Of a stretch of DNA of 64,000 bases, positions 34,261 to 43,653 are shown one piece after another; the stretch's first letter is position 1, and the number at the start of each line of letters is the position of its first letter. A program made the translations under genes and the position numbers. The stretch spans positions 186,001 through 250,000 of the forward strand of contig JAJEEO010000014.1 in the NCBI GenBank assembly GCA_022820925.1, given 5' to 3'. The notes under the pieces were generated by a model. It had not been told where the DNA came from and did not search any database. It worked only from the letters and a program-made list of their open reading frames with translations. This DNA is from Acidimicrobiia bacterium (lineage in GTDB: Bacteria; Actinomycetota; Acidimicrobiia; Acidimicrobiales; Poriferisodalaceae).

Positions 34261-34425
34261 ATGGAGACGGGGCGATGGCCGGTCAAGCCGACAGGGATCT
34301 GGCGGCGGCTGGTGGCCGTCGTCGGGCTGACCGCATTCACGGCCATCTGCACGATCACGCTCGTCGCGGTCGTGCTCATCGCTGCTGCACTGGGGGCGCT
34401 CCTGCTCGAAGCGCTCGTGGGATGA
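34261..34425 (+). CDS. small single-pass membrane protein (54 aa)
   Basis: 54 residues: a short basic N-terminus (METGRWPVKPTGIWRR) then one long hydrophobic helix or helical hairpin to the end. No family recognised. It sits 12 bases before the HEAT-repeat gene and may be co-transcribed with it. Start chosen at ATG 34261 to match the hydrophobic profile; upstream frame looks non-coding. Confidence 0.55.
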   Translation: METGRWPVKPTGIWRRLVAVVGLTAFTAICTITLVAVVLIAAALGALLLEALVG

Positions 34426-34436
34426 GCTGAGGCAGC

Positions 34437-35147
34437 GTGTCACCGTCGCCCGACGCCCCGGGCCAGGCACTCGCGGGCTCCGCCGACGACGCTTATGCGC
34501 GCCGGCTCGAAGCGGTGGTGGCTGGACATCGGGGCGATGGCCAGGCCGCAGCGCGGTTCCTGGTCGACGCCGATGCCGACGTCCGAGCGGCGGCGCTCGG
34601 TGCGCTGGCACGCTGCGGCGAGCTCAGCGCCGCCCACGTCCGGTCGGCGCTGAGCGACGAATCGACCGAGGTCCGCAGGCGGGCCGTGGAGCTGGCACCG
34701 CCCGACGTCGATCTCATTCCGATGCTGAGCGACGCCGACGCATCGGTCGTGGAGGCCACGGCTGCCGCGCTCGGTGAGCGAGACCGGGATCCCGCGCCGG
34801 TGGACATGCTGTGCCGCATCGCTCGCGATCATGACGATCCGTTGTGCCGTGAGAGCGCAGTTGCTGCGCTCGGTGCCATCGCCGCAGGGCTCGACGCAAT
34901 GGCGACGGGCCCGGATTCGGCCGGGAGCGGCACAGCCGGCACCGGTCACGACGATGCCAGGGCGAGATCGCTGGAGGTGCTGCTCGCCGCCATGGCGGAC
35001 CGGCCGCAGATCCGGCGCCGGGCCCTGCTGGGACTGCACCAATTCGACGACGACCGCGCCGTCGACGCCGTACGCGCCTCGCTCGATGACCGTGACCGCC
35101 AGGTGCGCGCCGTTGCCGGCGAGCTGCTCGGCGTTCCGGTCCGCTGA
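34437..35147 (+). CDS. HEAT-repeat protein
   Basis: 236 residues, from GTG 34437. At least five helical repeats of the type DADVRAAALGALARCGE, ESTEVRRRAVELA, DASVVEATAAALGE, LCRESAVAALGAI and DRQVRAVAGELLG are spread along the protein. These form a solenoid for protein-protein contact. No catalytic residues. Partner unknown; the preceding small membrane protein is a candidate. Confidence 0.75.
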   Translation: MSPSPDAPGQALAGSADDAYARRLEAVVAGHRGDGQAAARFLVDADADVRAAALGALARCGELSAAHVRSALSDESTEVRRRAVELAPPDVDLIPMLSDADASVVEATAAALGERDRDPAPVDMLCRIARDHDDPLCRESAVAALGAIAAGLDAMATGPDSAGSGTAGTGHDDARARSLEVLLAAMADRPQIRRRALLGLHQFDDDRAVDAVRASLDDRDRQVRAVAGELLGVPVR

Positions 35148-35216
35148 TCGACCCAGCAGCGTCGACCTCGGCTGATCCCGCCGGCGCGCCCAGCGCCCCA
35201 GCACCCGCAGACGCGG

Positions 35217-36281
35217 CTACCGGCCGGGAATCGTGTGCGAGGCGTGCAGCGACTCGAAGTTCTCGAGCGCACGCCCGGCGCCCAGCACCACCGTTTCGAG
35301 CGGCGACTCGGACCTCAGCACAGGCACACGCGCTTCCGAGGCGATGCGCTGGTCGAGTCCCTGCAGCAACGACCCCCCGCCGACCATGAGCGCGCCGGTG
35401 TGGATCAGGTCCTGCGCCAGCTCCGGCGGCGCCTCGCCGAGGCACTCGAGGACGGCCTCGACGATCTGCTCCACCGTGTCGGCCAGCGCCGAGCGGACCT
35501 CGGTCGGCGTGATGAGAAACGTGCGAGGCAAACCCGTCGTGAGGTCGCGTCCCTTCACCTCGGCGTCGAACTTGTCGTCGATCGGCCACGCGGATCCGAT
35601 GCTGATCTTCAGCTCCTCCGCAGTGCGCTCGCCGATGGCGACGCCGTGCACCCGCCGCGAGTAGTTCATCAATGCGGTGTCGAAGTCGAACGAACCCACA
35701 CGCACGGCTCTGAGCGAGACCAAGCCGCCGAGGGAGACCATGGCGATCTCGGCGGTGCCGCCGCCGACGTCGATCACCAGCGATCCCGCCGGCTCGTGGA
35801 TCGGCAGTCCCGAGCCGATGGCGGCGGCGATCGGCTGCTCGATGAGCCGCACATCGGAGGCACCCGCCCGCCGGGCCGCCTCGATCACCGCACGCCGCTC
35901 GACCGGGGTGATCAGCGACGGCACGCACACGGCGACCCGCGTCCGGCCGAACCGGCCGACGCCGACACCTTGGAGGATCAGCCGGATCATCCGCTGGGTG
36001 ATATCGAAGTCGGTGATGGCGCCGTTGCGCAGCGGGCGCGCCGCGATGATGTAGCTGGGCGTCCGGCCGATCATCTGCCACGCTTCACGGCCGACTGACA
36101 GCACCTCGCCCGAGCGCTCGTTGAGCGCGATGACGGACGGCTCGTTGAACACGATGCCGCGTCCCCGCTCGTACACCAGCGTGTTCGCGGTGCCGAGGTC
36201 GATCGCCAGATCACGAGCCAGAACGGTTCCCCCGGTGGCGGCCTGTCGGGCGCGAGCGCGCCGGACGGGGCCGCCGATCAT
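35217..36281 (-). CDS. mreB: MreB-like rod-shape actin homologue
   Basis: 354 residues of the actin-ATPase fold. Phosphate 1 is DLAIDLGTANTLVY, phosphate 2 LVIDVGGGTAEIAMVSLGG, and the adenosine motif TGALMVGGGSLLQGLD. MreB polymerises under the membrane and guides lateral wall synthesis. The first ~20 residues are a basic extension. Its start overlaps the 3' end of a membrane protein gene by 71 bases. No mreCD genes follow, so a stand-alone MreB-like protein is possible. Confidence 0.87.
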   Translation of the reverse strand: MIGGPVRRARARQAATGGTVLARDLAIDLGTANTLVYERGRGIVFNEPSVIALNERSGEVLSVGREAWQMIGRTPSYIIAARPLRNGAITDFDITQRMIRLILQGVGVGRFGRTRVAVCVPSLITPVERRAVIEAARRAGASDVRLIEQPIAAAIGSGLPIHEPAGSLVIDVGGGTAEIAMVSLGGLVSLRAVRVGSFDFDTALMNYSRRVHGVAIGERTAEELKISIGSAWPIDDKFDAEVKGRDLTTGLPRTFLITPTEVRSALADTVEQIVEAVLECLGEAPPELAQDLIHTGALMVGGGSLLQGLDQRIASEARVPVLRSESPLETVVLGAGRALENFESLHASHTIPGR

Positions 36282-36630
36282 CGAGGTCGGCGCTGAGCGG
36301 CGGCAGCGTCGGCAGCGAATACTCGCGCTCGATCAGACGGATGCTCGTCGAAGTGCGGGGGTGCGGCGCCCCGACGTCAGAGCGTGGCCCGTCCGGTGTC
36401 GGCTCGTCCCGGCGCGACTGCTTGGGCGCTCGGCGGAACAGGCCCCGCAGACCGGGCGATCCCGACGAGTCCTCGGGCTCGCGCGGGGCGATCGACTTCA
36501 GCTTGCGGCGGAAGGGCTCGGTCTCGTCATCGGTCACACGGTTGTTCTGCACCCGAGCGATCACGCCCAGCACCACCATCCCCAGCAGCGGCACCACCAC
36601 CGCAATGGCCAGGAACAGCAGCGGGCTCAT
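36211..36630 (-). CDS. membrane protein of unknown function (139 aa)
   Basis: One N-terminal transmembrane helix (about 3-27) then a long charged, Pro/Arg-rich cytoplasmic tail with no domain. ATG 36630 overlaps the moaE stop by four bases, and the gene's 3' end overlaps the mreB start. The strong overlaps on both sides suggest one transcript. The C-terminal 25 residues run through the mreB overlap and are Arg-rich. Confidence 0.6.
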   Translation of the reverse strand: MSPLLFLAIAVVVPLLGMVVLGVIARVQNNRVTDDETEPFRRKLKSIAPREPEDSSGSPGLRGLFRRAPKQSRRDEPTPDGPRSDVGAPHPRTSTSIRLIEREYSLPTLPPLSADLDDRRPRPARSRPTGRHRGNRSGS

Positions 36631-37079
36631 GCGCGGGGCACCTCGGCGATCGGCTGGGACTGCAAGCCCCAGTCAGTCCCGCCGTCGTGATGCTCTTGCT
36701 TCCAGATCGGCACCGTGGCCTTCAACGTATCGATGCCGAAGCGCGCAGCCTCGAATGCTGCATCCCGATGCGGTGCCGACACCGCCACCACCACCGAGCA
36801 CTCGGTGAGGGCCAGCGAGCCCACCCGGTGCAGCAGCGCCGCCTTGCACACGCTCGGCCATCGCCGGCGCATCTCGGCGGCGATCTCCGACATCCGGGGA
36901 GTCACCTCGGACTCGTACGCCTCGTAGACGAGTTCCCTCACGCCGGTGCGGTGCTCGGCATGGTCACGCACCGTGCCCGAGAACAGCACCACCGCACCTG
37001 CGGAGGGATCGAGCGCCCACTCGTAGACGGCCGCAATGGGCAGCTCGTCGGGCGTCAGCTCGATCCAGGTGGTCATCAT
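36627..37079 (-). CDS. moaE: molybdopterin synthase catalytic subunit
   Basis: 150 residues. MoaE and MoaD convert cyclic pyranopterin monophosphate to molybdopterin. Typical motifs are GAVVLFSGTVRDHAEHRTGV, LVYEAYESE, HRVGSLALTECSVVVAVSAPHR and the C-terminal PIWKQEHHDGG with the catalytic Lys. ATG 37079 overlaps the stop of the upstream gene; the longer frame upstream belongs to that gene's shadow. The presence of a molybdenum hydroxylase-like gene at 61.5 kb fits a Moco-using cell. No moaD is adjacent. Confidence 0.92.
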   Translation of the reverse strand: MMTTWIELTPDELPIAAVYEWALDPSAGAVVLFSGTVRDHAEHRTGVRELVYEAYESEVTPRMSEIAAEMRRRWPSVCKAALLHRVGSLALTECSVVVAVSAPHRDAAFEAARFGIDTLKATVPIWKQEHHDGGTDWGLQSQPIAEVPRA

Positions 37080-38080
37080 CGCAAAGCGTAGGAGCGCCGG
37101 AGCCAGGCTGTGGCAGCCCAGCCGCCGGCCACCAGCGCAGCCCCCGCGCCCGCCAGCATCGCGTACTGGCGTTGACGGGCATTGAGATCGTCCCACGGCA
37201 TGCCGGCGTCTGCGATCACGTACGCCTGCGCGCTGCTGTAACGGGGCTCCCAGCCGGCGGCACGCAGCCGGTCGTTGGCCACCACCCAGCTGAAGCGCGT
37301 GAAGGGCAGCAGGCCCTCGGGCGCCGCGTGACCCACCCGGCGAGCCACGTACCGGTCGAGCCGTTTCGGTGCGGGCAGCGGCACACGGACCTTGGGCCGG
37401 GCCCCCAGCAGGGCCCGCAGCTCGCCGGGCGCCAGCCAGCCGTCGGGCGCCACGTTGAACGCGCCCGCAAGACGCTGGCGCACCGCCAGCACCACCGCGG
37501 ACGCCAAGTCGTCGAGGTGCAGGAACTGCACCGGGGGGTCGTCGCTGCCGGTGCGGATCGGCGCAGCCGCCAGCATCGCCTCGCCGATCGGCCCCCCGAG
37601 GCCGCTCGACACCACCGGCGCCGGCCGCAGGATGGCCACCTGCCGGCCGGGCTGTCCGGACGGCCCGGGCGCAGCGTCACGCCACTCCAGCACCGTGCGC
37701 TCGGCGTCGGCGTGGTGCACGGCGAACGACGACTCCAGGTTGGGCCGCACCGGCATGTCCTCCGAGATCGGTGTCGGATGGTTCGGCCACGCCCCGTACA
37801 CGCTGGCGCTCGACACCAGCGTCAGGTGCGGCACATCCGCCGCGGCGACCACCCGTCGCAGCCGGTCAGAGGTGATCTCGCGGGTCAGCCGCAGGTGCAC
37901 CAGCGCGTCGGCGCCCGAGATGGCCTCGCTCACCTGCGCCGCTTGTTCGGCGTCGATCATCTGGTCGATGTCGATCACGTCGAACGACTGCGCCAGCCAC
38001 TGCAGCACGCGGGCGCCGATCACGCCGCCAGTGCCCGAGACCGCGACCCGGCTGGGGCTAGCGCCTGAGTCCACAATCAC
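37076..38080 (-). CDS. NAD-dependent epimerase/dehydratase (extended SDR) with C-terminal membrane helix
   Basis: 334 residues from GTG 38080 (or 38074). The Rossmann start is VAVSGTGGVIGARVLQW, and LVSSASVYG provides the catalytic Ser; a canonical YxxxK is not evident, as the expected position reads FAVHHADAE. The substrate-binding domain follows (about 150-290), then a hydrophobic helix near the C-terminus (MLAGAGAALVAGGWAATAW). The missing Tyr-Lys makes classical SDR catalysis doubtful. The gene overlaps moaE by four bases and is divergent from the DUF2342 gene. Confidence 0.78.
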   Translation of the reverse strand: MIVDSGASPSRVAVSGTGGVIGARVLQWLAQSFDVIDIDQMIDAEQAAQVSEAISGADALVHLRLTREITSDRLRRVVAAADVPHLTLVSSASVYGAWPNHPTPISEDMPVRPNLESSFAVHHADAERTVLEWRDAAPGPSGQPGRQVAILRPAPVVSSGLGGPIGEAMLAAAPIRTGSDDPPVQFLHLDDLASAVVLAVRQRLAGAFNVAPDGWLAPGELRALLGARPKVRVPLPAPKRLDRYVARRVGHAAPEGLLPFTRFSWVVANDRLRAAGWEPRYSSAQAYVIADAGMPWDDLNARQRQYAMLAGAGAALVAGGWAATAWLRRSYALR

Positions 38081-38203
38081 CTTCTGCTGGCACTGTCCAC
38101 CTTCAAGCCCGTCATCGACGCCCCCTGGCACCATCCCCGAGTACCGCTGGAAGTCAATCGGGGCGCGGGCCCCACGCCCGCACCGCAGCCGTACGATTCG
38201 GTT

Positions 38204-39346
38204 GTGGCTGACGACGCCGGGGCCGACGACCCGGGGGCCGACCCGTTCAAAGGCATCCCCTTCCTCGGCGACATCGCCGGGATGCTCGGCAACGAGGCAT
38301 CGCTGTGGGAAGGCGCCCGCCAGGCGGCCACCCAGCTCGCCACCGGCGGCACGCCTGAGCACAACGTCGACCCGGTCATCCGGCACCGCCTCAGCGAGAT
38401 CAGCCGTGTCGCCGAGCTGCACACGGCCCACGTGACACATCTCGACATCGTCCCCGCACATACCGAGCCTGTCACGCGCTCGGGCTGGGCGGCGGCCGCC
38501 CTCGACGCCATCCGCCCGCTCATGGACCGGCTATCCGAACGTCTGGCCAATGAACCGACCGACGACCCCTTCGCGGGCCTGCTCCGCATGATGAGCCCGA
38601 TGACCGTGGCGATGACCGCCGGCATGATGGCCGGCCATCTCGCCGCCAAGGCGTTCGGCAACTCCGATCTCGGCGTTCCGATGGGGCGGATCCTCATCGT
38701 GCCCGCCAACATCACCGACTTCGCCTCCGAATGGAGCCTCGACGTCGACGACGTGATGCTGTGGGTCGCCATCCGCGAGCACGCGATGCACTCGATGCTG
38801 GCCGTGCCCCACGTGCGTGCAGAACTCGACGGGCTGCTGCTGCGCTACGTGGAGGGGTTCCAGCGCAGCGACCGGGGGTTCGAGGAGATGCTCAACCTCG
38901 ATCCCGACATGATGAGCGACCCCTCCCAGCTCACCTCGCAGCTCCAGCGCATCTTCGGCAACCCCGAGCTGCTGCTGGGCGTGTCACGCGACGACAGCCA
39001 GAACGACATCGTGCAGCGGCTCGAGGCGCTGCTCAGCGTCGTGAACGCCTACATCGACGACGTCGTTGCCCAGGCGGGTTCGCGGCTCATCGGCAGCTTC
39101 GGCGCGCTCGGCGAGGCGGTGCGCCGCCGCCAGCTCACACAGGGCGCCGATTTTGCGGATCGCCTGCTCGGCGTGCGGCTCAGCGCCGAGGCCCGTGACC
39201 GGGGCGAGGCGTTCATCGTCGGGGTGATCGAGCGGGCGGGACGCGACGGGCTGGCGCGCCTGTTCGAGCCGGGCTCGCTGCCGACGCCCAACGAGGTTGC
39301 GGCGCCCGGCCTGTGGCTGGCCCGCCTCGACCTGCCCGTGGACTAG
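38204..39346 (+). CDS. DUF2342 / F420-associated metalloprotease-like protein
   Basis: 380 residues of the DUF2342 family, annotated elsewhere as zinc-dependent metalloproteases or F420-biosynthesis-associated hydrolases. Family landmarks: DPFAGLLRMMSPMTVAMTAG, GNSDLGVPM, and the segment WVAIREHAMHSMLAVPHVRA, where the family has an HExxH zinc site. Here that site reads R-E-H-A-M-H, so the canonical motif is broken. GTG 38204. It stands alone, divergent from the epimerase gene and convergent with the MFS gene. Confidence 0.75.
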   Translation: MADDAGADDPGADPFKGIPFLGDIAGMLGNEASLWEGARQAATQLATGGTPEHNVDPVIRHRLSEISRVAELHTAHVTHLDIVPAHTEPVTRSGWAAAALDAIRPLMDRLSERLANEPTDDPFAGLLRMMSPMTVAMTAGMMAGHLAAKAFGNSDLGVPMGRILIVPANITDFASEWSLDVDDVMLWVAIREHAMHSMLAVPHVRAELDGLLLRYVEGFQRSDRGFEEMLNLDPDMMSDPSQLTSQLQRIFGNPELLLGVSRDDSQNDIVQRLEALLSVVNAYIDDVVAQAGSRLIGSFGALGEAVRRRQLTQGADFADRLLGVRLSAEARDRGEAFIVGVIERAGRDGLARLFEPGSLPTPNEVAAPGLWLARLDLPVD

Positions 39347-39357
39347 TCGAGGCTGGA

Positions 39358-40746
39358 CTAGTCGAGGCCGGGGGCTCGGCCGCCGCCTGGGGCCCCCTGC
39401 GACGGCGACGGCTGACGCTGTCGCCGAACCCGGCCGCGGCGGCGGACGCGGGTCTGGGTGATGCGGGTGCGCACTCGCGTGACGATGATCTCCGAGGGTG
39501 GACGCCGGCCCCGCGCCAGCGCCCACAAGCCGCCGGCGTAGAGCACCACCGCCACCACCGCCGCGATGCCCAGCAGCATCACCCCGGCGCGCAGCGGCAG
39601 GATGCCGCTCGGCGCAGCCACCGGGACGAGCCCGCCGATCACCCACATCAGCTGGAAGCGGGTCTCGAAGCGGGCGAACGTGCGGCCCTGGTCGGCCGGC
39701 ACCTCGTCGCGCTGCACGATGGCGTCGAAGCACAGCTTGCCCAGCGCCGACATGAGCCCGATCACCATGGCCAGCAACAGCACCGAGCCACGGTCGGGCG
39801 ATGTCACGACGTAGAACGACACGGCGGCGGCCAGCAGCAAGGTGCATGCGAGCAGGATCTCCTCGCGGACGCGTCGCCGCAGCCACGGCGCCCCCACCGC
39901 GCCGATGAGCTGCCCGACGGCGCTGGCGGTGAACATGAAGCCGAACCACCACGGGGCAGCGTCGTCGGTGCGCAGCCAGAACGCGATCAGGAACAGCGTG
40001 AAGCCGGTCATCATCCGCACGACGCCCATGGCCGAGCCGGCCAGCAGCATCGCGCCCCGCCGCCTGGTGGCTGCCGCGGGCGCGGGCTGCTGCGGGGCAG
40101 CGGGCGGCGGTTGCGGCGGGATCGGCTGGGATGGCGGAGGCGGCGGTGGCGGCGGGGGCGATGGGCTGCCCGGCACGTGCCGCGGTCGCACGGCAAAGCG
40201 GGGCAGCCGCCGTGCAGGGAACGTCATCAGCACGAAGACCACCGCCGCCAGCACCAGCACCCAGCGCGACGAGGCCAGGCTCAGCAGCACGCCGGGCCCG
40301 GCCGCCAGGGCACCGCCCAGCCCGCTCAGCAGCATCAGCTTGGAGTTGGCTTCCACCAGGTCGCGCTCTTCGCGCACCAGCCCCGGCACGACGGCGCTCT
40401 TGGCCACGTGGTACGTCTTGCCCGCCACCAGCGCGCCGAACGCCTCGGGGAACAGCAGCAGCGAATCGAGGTGCCGCACCATCAGCAGCGCCAGGATCGC
40501 CCGGGCGATGCCCGCCCCGATGATCATCCCCCGGCGCCCGCCACGGGCACGGTCCACCAGCGGACCGATCAGCGGCCCCACCACCGCGAACGGTGCCATC
40601 GTCACCAGCAGGTACAGCGCCACCCTGGGTCTCGCAGCCGCCGGATCGAGGTTGAAGAACAGCGACCCAGCCAGCGCGATCGCGATCAGCGCATCGCCGG
40701 CGGCCGACAGCAGATGCGTGCGGGCAAGCCACGTGAACGGCTGCAT
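39358..40746 (-). CDS. MFS transporter
   Basis: 462 residues with about 12 hydrophobic segments. The loop between helices 2 and 3 has GPLVDRARGGRRGM, the MFS signature A-like motif. A long Pro-rich cytoplasmic loop (PSPPPPPPPPPS region) splits the two halves near residue 205, and an Arg-rich tail follows helix 12. Substrate cannot be told. It follows regX3 on the same strand after 36 bases but is likely a separate function. Confidence 0.8.
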   Translation of the reverse strand: MQPFTWLARTHLLSAAGDALIAIALAGSLFFNLDPAAARPRVALYLLVTMAPFAVVGPLIGPLVDRARGGRRGMIIGAGIARAILALLMVRHLDSLLLFPEAFGALVAGKTYHVAKSAVVPGLVREERDLVEANSKLMLLSGLGGALAAGPGVLLSLASSRWVLVLAAVVFVLMTFPARRLPRFAVRPRHVPGSPSPPPPPPPPPSQPIPPQPPPAAPQQPAPAAATRRRGAMLLAGSAMGVVRMMTGFTLFLIAFWLRTDDAAPWWFGFMFTASAVGQLIGAVGAPWLRRRVREEILLACTLLLAAAVSFYVVTSPDRGSVLLLAMVIGLMSALGKLCFDAIVQRDEVPADQGRTFARFETRFQLMWVIGGLVPVAAPSGILPLRAGVMLLGIAAVVAVVLYAGGLWALARGRRPPSEIIVTRVRTRITQTRVRRRGRVRRQRQPSPSQGAPGGGRAPGLD

Positions 40747-40782
40747 CAGCTGCTCAGCACCCCCAACGCCCGGCTGCGGGGA

Positions 40783-41472
40783 TCAAGCCGTCCGCTCGTA
40801 GCGGTAGCCCAGGCCCCGGATGGTGGTGATGCGCTGCGGATCGGACGGGTCGTCCTCGATCTTGGCCCGCAGCCGCTTCACGTGCACGTCGATCGTCTTG
40901 GTGTCGCCGACGTAGTTGTAGCCCCACACGTTCTGCATGAGGCTGTCGCGGGTCACCACCCGGCCGGCATTGGCCAGCAGGTAGGCCAGCAGCTCGAACT
41001 CCTTCAGCGCGAGGGACACCAGCTCGCCGCGCACCCGCAGCTCGTGACGGTCGATGTCGAGCATCACGTCGCCCTCGACCAGGCAGGTCGCCTCGGGCTC
41101 GGACGGCCGCGGGGAGGCTCGCCGCAGCACCGCCCGCATGCGGGCCACCAGCTCGCGCATCCGGTACGGCTTGGAGACGTAGTCGTCGGCGCCCACCTCG
41201 AGGCCCACCACGGCGTCGATCTCCTCGCCGCGGGCGGTCACCATGATCAGCGGCACCCGGGTCGTCTTGCGGATCTCGCGGCACACGTCCAGCCCCGACA
41301 TGCCCGGCAGCATCACGTCGAGCAGGATCAGATCCGGTTCCGACTCGCTGATCTCGGCCAGCGCGGCGCGGCCGTCGGCGGCAGTGCGCACCTCGAAGCC
41401 CTCGCGCCGCAAGCCCACCGAGAGCGCCTCGGTGAAGGACGGCTCGTCGTCAACTACCAGTACCGATGTCAT
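40783..41472 (-). CDS. regX3: phosphate-responsive OmpR-family response regulator
   Basis: 229 residues: receiver domain with VVDDEPS, phospho-acceptor Asp52 (LILLDVMLPG), Thr in VTARGEE and Lys in SKPYRMREL; then a winged-helix DNA-binding domain (about 135-225) ending in RITTIRGLGYRYE. Last of the phosphate cluster, overlapping senX3 by ATGA. RegX3/PhoP binds PHO boxes such as that before pstS. Confidence 0.92.
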   Translation of the reverse strand: MTSVLVVDDEPSFTEALSVGLRREGFEVRTAADGRAALAEISESEPDLILLDVMLPGMSGLDVCREIRKTTRVPLIMVTARGEEIDAVVGLEVGADDYVSKPYRMRELVARMRAVLRRASPRPSEPEATCLVEGDVMLDIDRHELRVRGELVSLALKEFELLAYLLANAGRVVTRDSLMQNVWGYNYVGDTKTIDVHVKRLRAKIEDDPSDPQRITTIRGLGYRYERTA

Positions 41473-42902
41473 ATGCCTGCCTCGTCAAGAGTGCCCGTGT
41501 CGTCGGGTGCGGGGAATCTGAGCGTGAAGGTCGTGCCGACGCCCTCACGGGTGTGCAGCATCACCTCGCCGCCGTGGTTCGCCACTACATGGCGCACGAT
41601 GCTGAGGCCCAGGCCGGTGCCGCCGGTGGCCCGGGCGCGGGCCTTGTCCACCCGGTAGAAGCGCTCGAAGACCCGCTCGGTCTCGTCCGCGGGAATGCCG
41701 ATGCCCTCATCGGCGACCACGATGTCCACCCACGCCGGCTCGCCTGCTTCTGACCGCTCAGGGTCGAACAGCTCCGGGCCGCCCGACGGCGCAGGCGGAT
41801 CCGATGATGCCGACATCTCTGCGGGCCCGATCCGAGCGACGGCCGCGTCCGCCTCTGCCAGTACCTCCGAGGGCGGGCGGTCGTTGCCTGAGCTCGGCAG
41901 CACGCTGAGGCGCACCTCCGAGCCGGGGTCGCTGTACTTGATGGCGTTGTCGACCAGGTTCCCGACGGCCCGCAAGAGCTGGCCCCGGTCGGCGTGCAGC
42001 ATGATCGCCGACCCGTTCGAAGGATCGGGCCGCACCAGCTCCACATCGTGCAGGCGGGCGTGCTCGGAATACTGGTGCGCCACCTCGCTCAGCAGCGGCA
42101 CGACCGGCACCTCCTCCTGCCGCATCGAACCCTCGAGCTCGACCCGGCTCAGCTCCAGCAGATCGTCGATGATGAGCCGCACCCGCTCGGCCTCAGCGCT
42201 GATGCGGTCAACCAGCCGGCCTCGCACTGCCGGGTCGTCCTCGTGCTCCAGCGTCTCGGACAGCAGCGCGATCGCGCCGACCGGCGTGCGCAGCTCATGG
42301 CTCAGGTTGGCCACGAAATCACGCCGCACCTCGTCCACCCGGGCGCCCTCGGTGCGGTCTGCGATCACCGCCACCGCCCCCAGCGCATGGCTGTCGCTGG
42401 CCACCGGATGCGCACCGATCTCGATCACCCGCGGCGGCGGACCCGTGAGCTTCACCGTGCGGGAGCGTGCGTGCCCCGCCCCTGCCTGCTCCAGCAGTTC
42501 CCGCACGCCCGCGCCCACCAGCGCCATGGCGTCTCGCGCCGACATCATCTCGTCGGCCAGTGCATTGCTGGCGCACACGGTGCCGTCCTCGTCCACCAGC
42601 ACGACACCGATGGCGAGCTCGTCCATGGCGAGCTGCCAGCGGGCACGGTCCCGCTCGACCAGATTGGCTGTCATCGCCGCCGTGGTGGCCACCGACTCCA
42701 GGTAGGTGAGCCAGTCGTCGAGCTTGTAGCCCTCGACGTCGGCCTCGGCGGGCCGCGGGCGCTCGCCGTCATGGGCGACGAACTGGTGCACCACCCTGCC
42801 CAGGCGCTCAGCCGCCGAGCGGCGCGCCCGCACCGCCGTGGCCACGACGATCACCAGTGCCAGCGCCAGAGCGGACGCAATTGCCACCAGCGCTGCAATC
42901 AC
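41469..42902 (-). CDS. senX3: phosphate sensor histidine kinase
   Basis: 477 residues from GTG 42902, which overlaps the phoU stop. One N-terminal transmembrane helix (about 3-25), a PAS domain (about 95-195), dimerisation/His domain with FVANLSHELRTPVGA, and a catalytic ATPase domain with NLVDNAIKYS, DEGIGIP and GTGLGLSIVRH. A ~55-residue insertion (SSGNDRPPSEV ... ERSEAGEPAW) lies between the N box and the G1 box. Kinase for RegX3; PhoU and Pst presumably report phosphate status to it. Confidence 0.9.
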   Translation of the reverse strand: MIAALVAIASALALALVIVVATAVRARRSAAERLGRVVHQFVAHDGERPRPAEADVEGYKLDDWLTYLESVATTAAMTANLVERDRARWQLAMDELAIGVVLVDEDGTVCASNALADEMMSARDAMALVGAGVRELLEQAGAGHARSRTVKLTGPPPRVIEIGAHPVASDSHALGAVAVIADRTEGARVDEVRRDFVANLSHELRTPVGAIALLSETLEHEDDPAVRGRLVDRISAEAERVRLIIDDLLELSRVELEGSMRQEEVPVVPLLSEVAHQYSEHARLHDVELVRPDPSNGSAIMLHADRGQLLRAVGNLVDNAIKYSDPGSEVRLSVLPSSGNDRPPSEVLAEADAAVARIGPAEMSASSDPPAPSGGPELFDPERSEAGEPAWVDIVVADEGIGIPADETERVFERFYRVDKARARATGGTGLGLSIVRHVVANHGGEVMLHTREGVGTTFTLRFPAPDDTGTLDEAGI

Positions 42903-43606
42903 ATCTCGTCCTGCTCCCGGCGGGCGCGAGCCCGGTTGGCGCCGAGGTGCTCGGGCAGCTCCCCGGTCACCAAGAATTCGACGCGCTCGGCGACGTTGAC
43001 CGCGTGGTCGCCGATGCGCTCGTAGAAGCGGCCCACCACGGCGAGCTGCACGGCGTGCTGGATCTCGATCTTGCCGAGCTCGTGCGACGCGAACACCGAC
43101 ACGATGTACTCGTTGTGCAGGTCGTCGAGCACGTCGTCCATGTCGTTGAGCACCGACGCAAGGCCGGCGTCGCGCTCGGCGTAGGCATCCATGGCCATCG
43201 CCGTCAGCTTCACCGCCTGCTGGCGCATCCGGTCGATGAGGCCGCGCACCCGCGGCTCGAGCTCGGCGCCGTGCAGCCGCGCCACGGCCTTGGCGATGTT
43301 GGTGACCAGGTCGCCGCTGCGCTCGATCTCGGAGATCATCCGCAGGTCGGTCAGGATCGTGCGCAGGTCCACCGCCACCGGCTGCTGCAGCGCCAGCAGC
43401 CGGACGCACTTCTCCTCGGTCTCGATGCTGAGCAGGTCGAGCTCGTCGTCGGCCGCGATGATCTGATCGGCCCCGCCGATGTCGCCCGCGAGCAGCGCGG
43501 CGGTCACCGCCGAGATGCCCTCGGCCACCATGCCGCCCATCTGCACGAGATCTGCACGAACCTCGTCCATCAGCTGATGGAACTCGGTCCGTACTTCTTC
43601 GGTCAT
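42899..43606 (-). CDS. phoU: phosphate-signalling protein PhoU
   Basis: 235 residues, two PhoU repeats of three helices each. Metal-binding ExxxD-type motifs: IETEEKCVRLLALQQPVAVD and RFYERIGDHAVNVAERV. PhoU couples Pst activity to the histidine kinase and dampens the response at high phosphate. Its stop overlaps the senX3 GTG. The 47-base gap to pstB and shared strand make one operon likely. Confidence 0.93.
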   Translation of the reverse strand: MTEEVRTEFHQLMDEVRADLVQMGGMVAEGISAVTAALLAGDIGGADQIIAADDELDLLSIETEEKCVRLLALQQPVAVDLRTILTDLRMISEIERSGDLVTNIAKAVARLHGAELEPRVRGLIDRMRQQAVKLTAMAMDAYAERDAGLASVLNDMDDVLDDLHNEYIVSVFASHELGKIEIQHAVQLAVVGRFYERIGDHAVNVAERVEFLVTGELPEHLGANRARARREQDEM

Positions 43607-43653
43607 GTCAAGCAGTGTGGCGCATCTGCGCTGCCCGGTTGCTGTTCTGCGGC

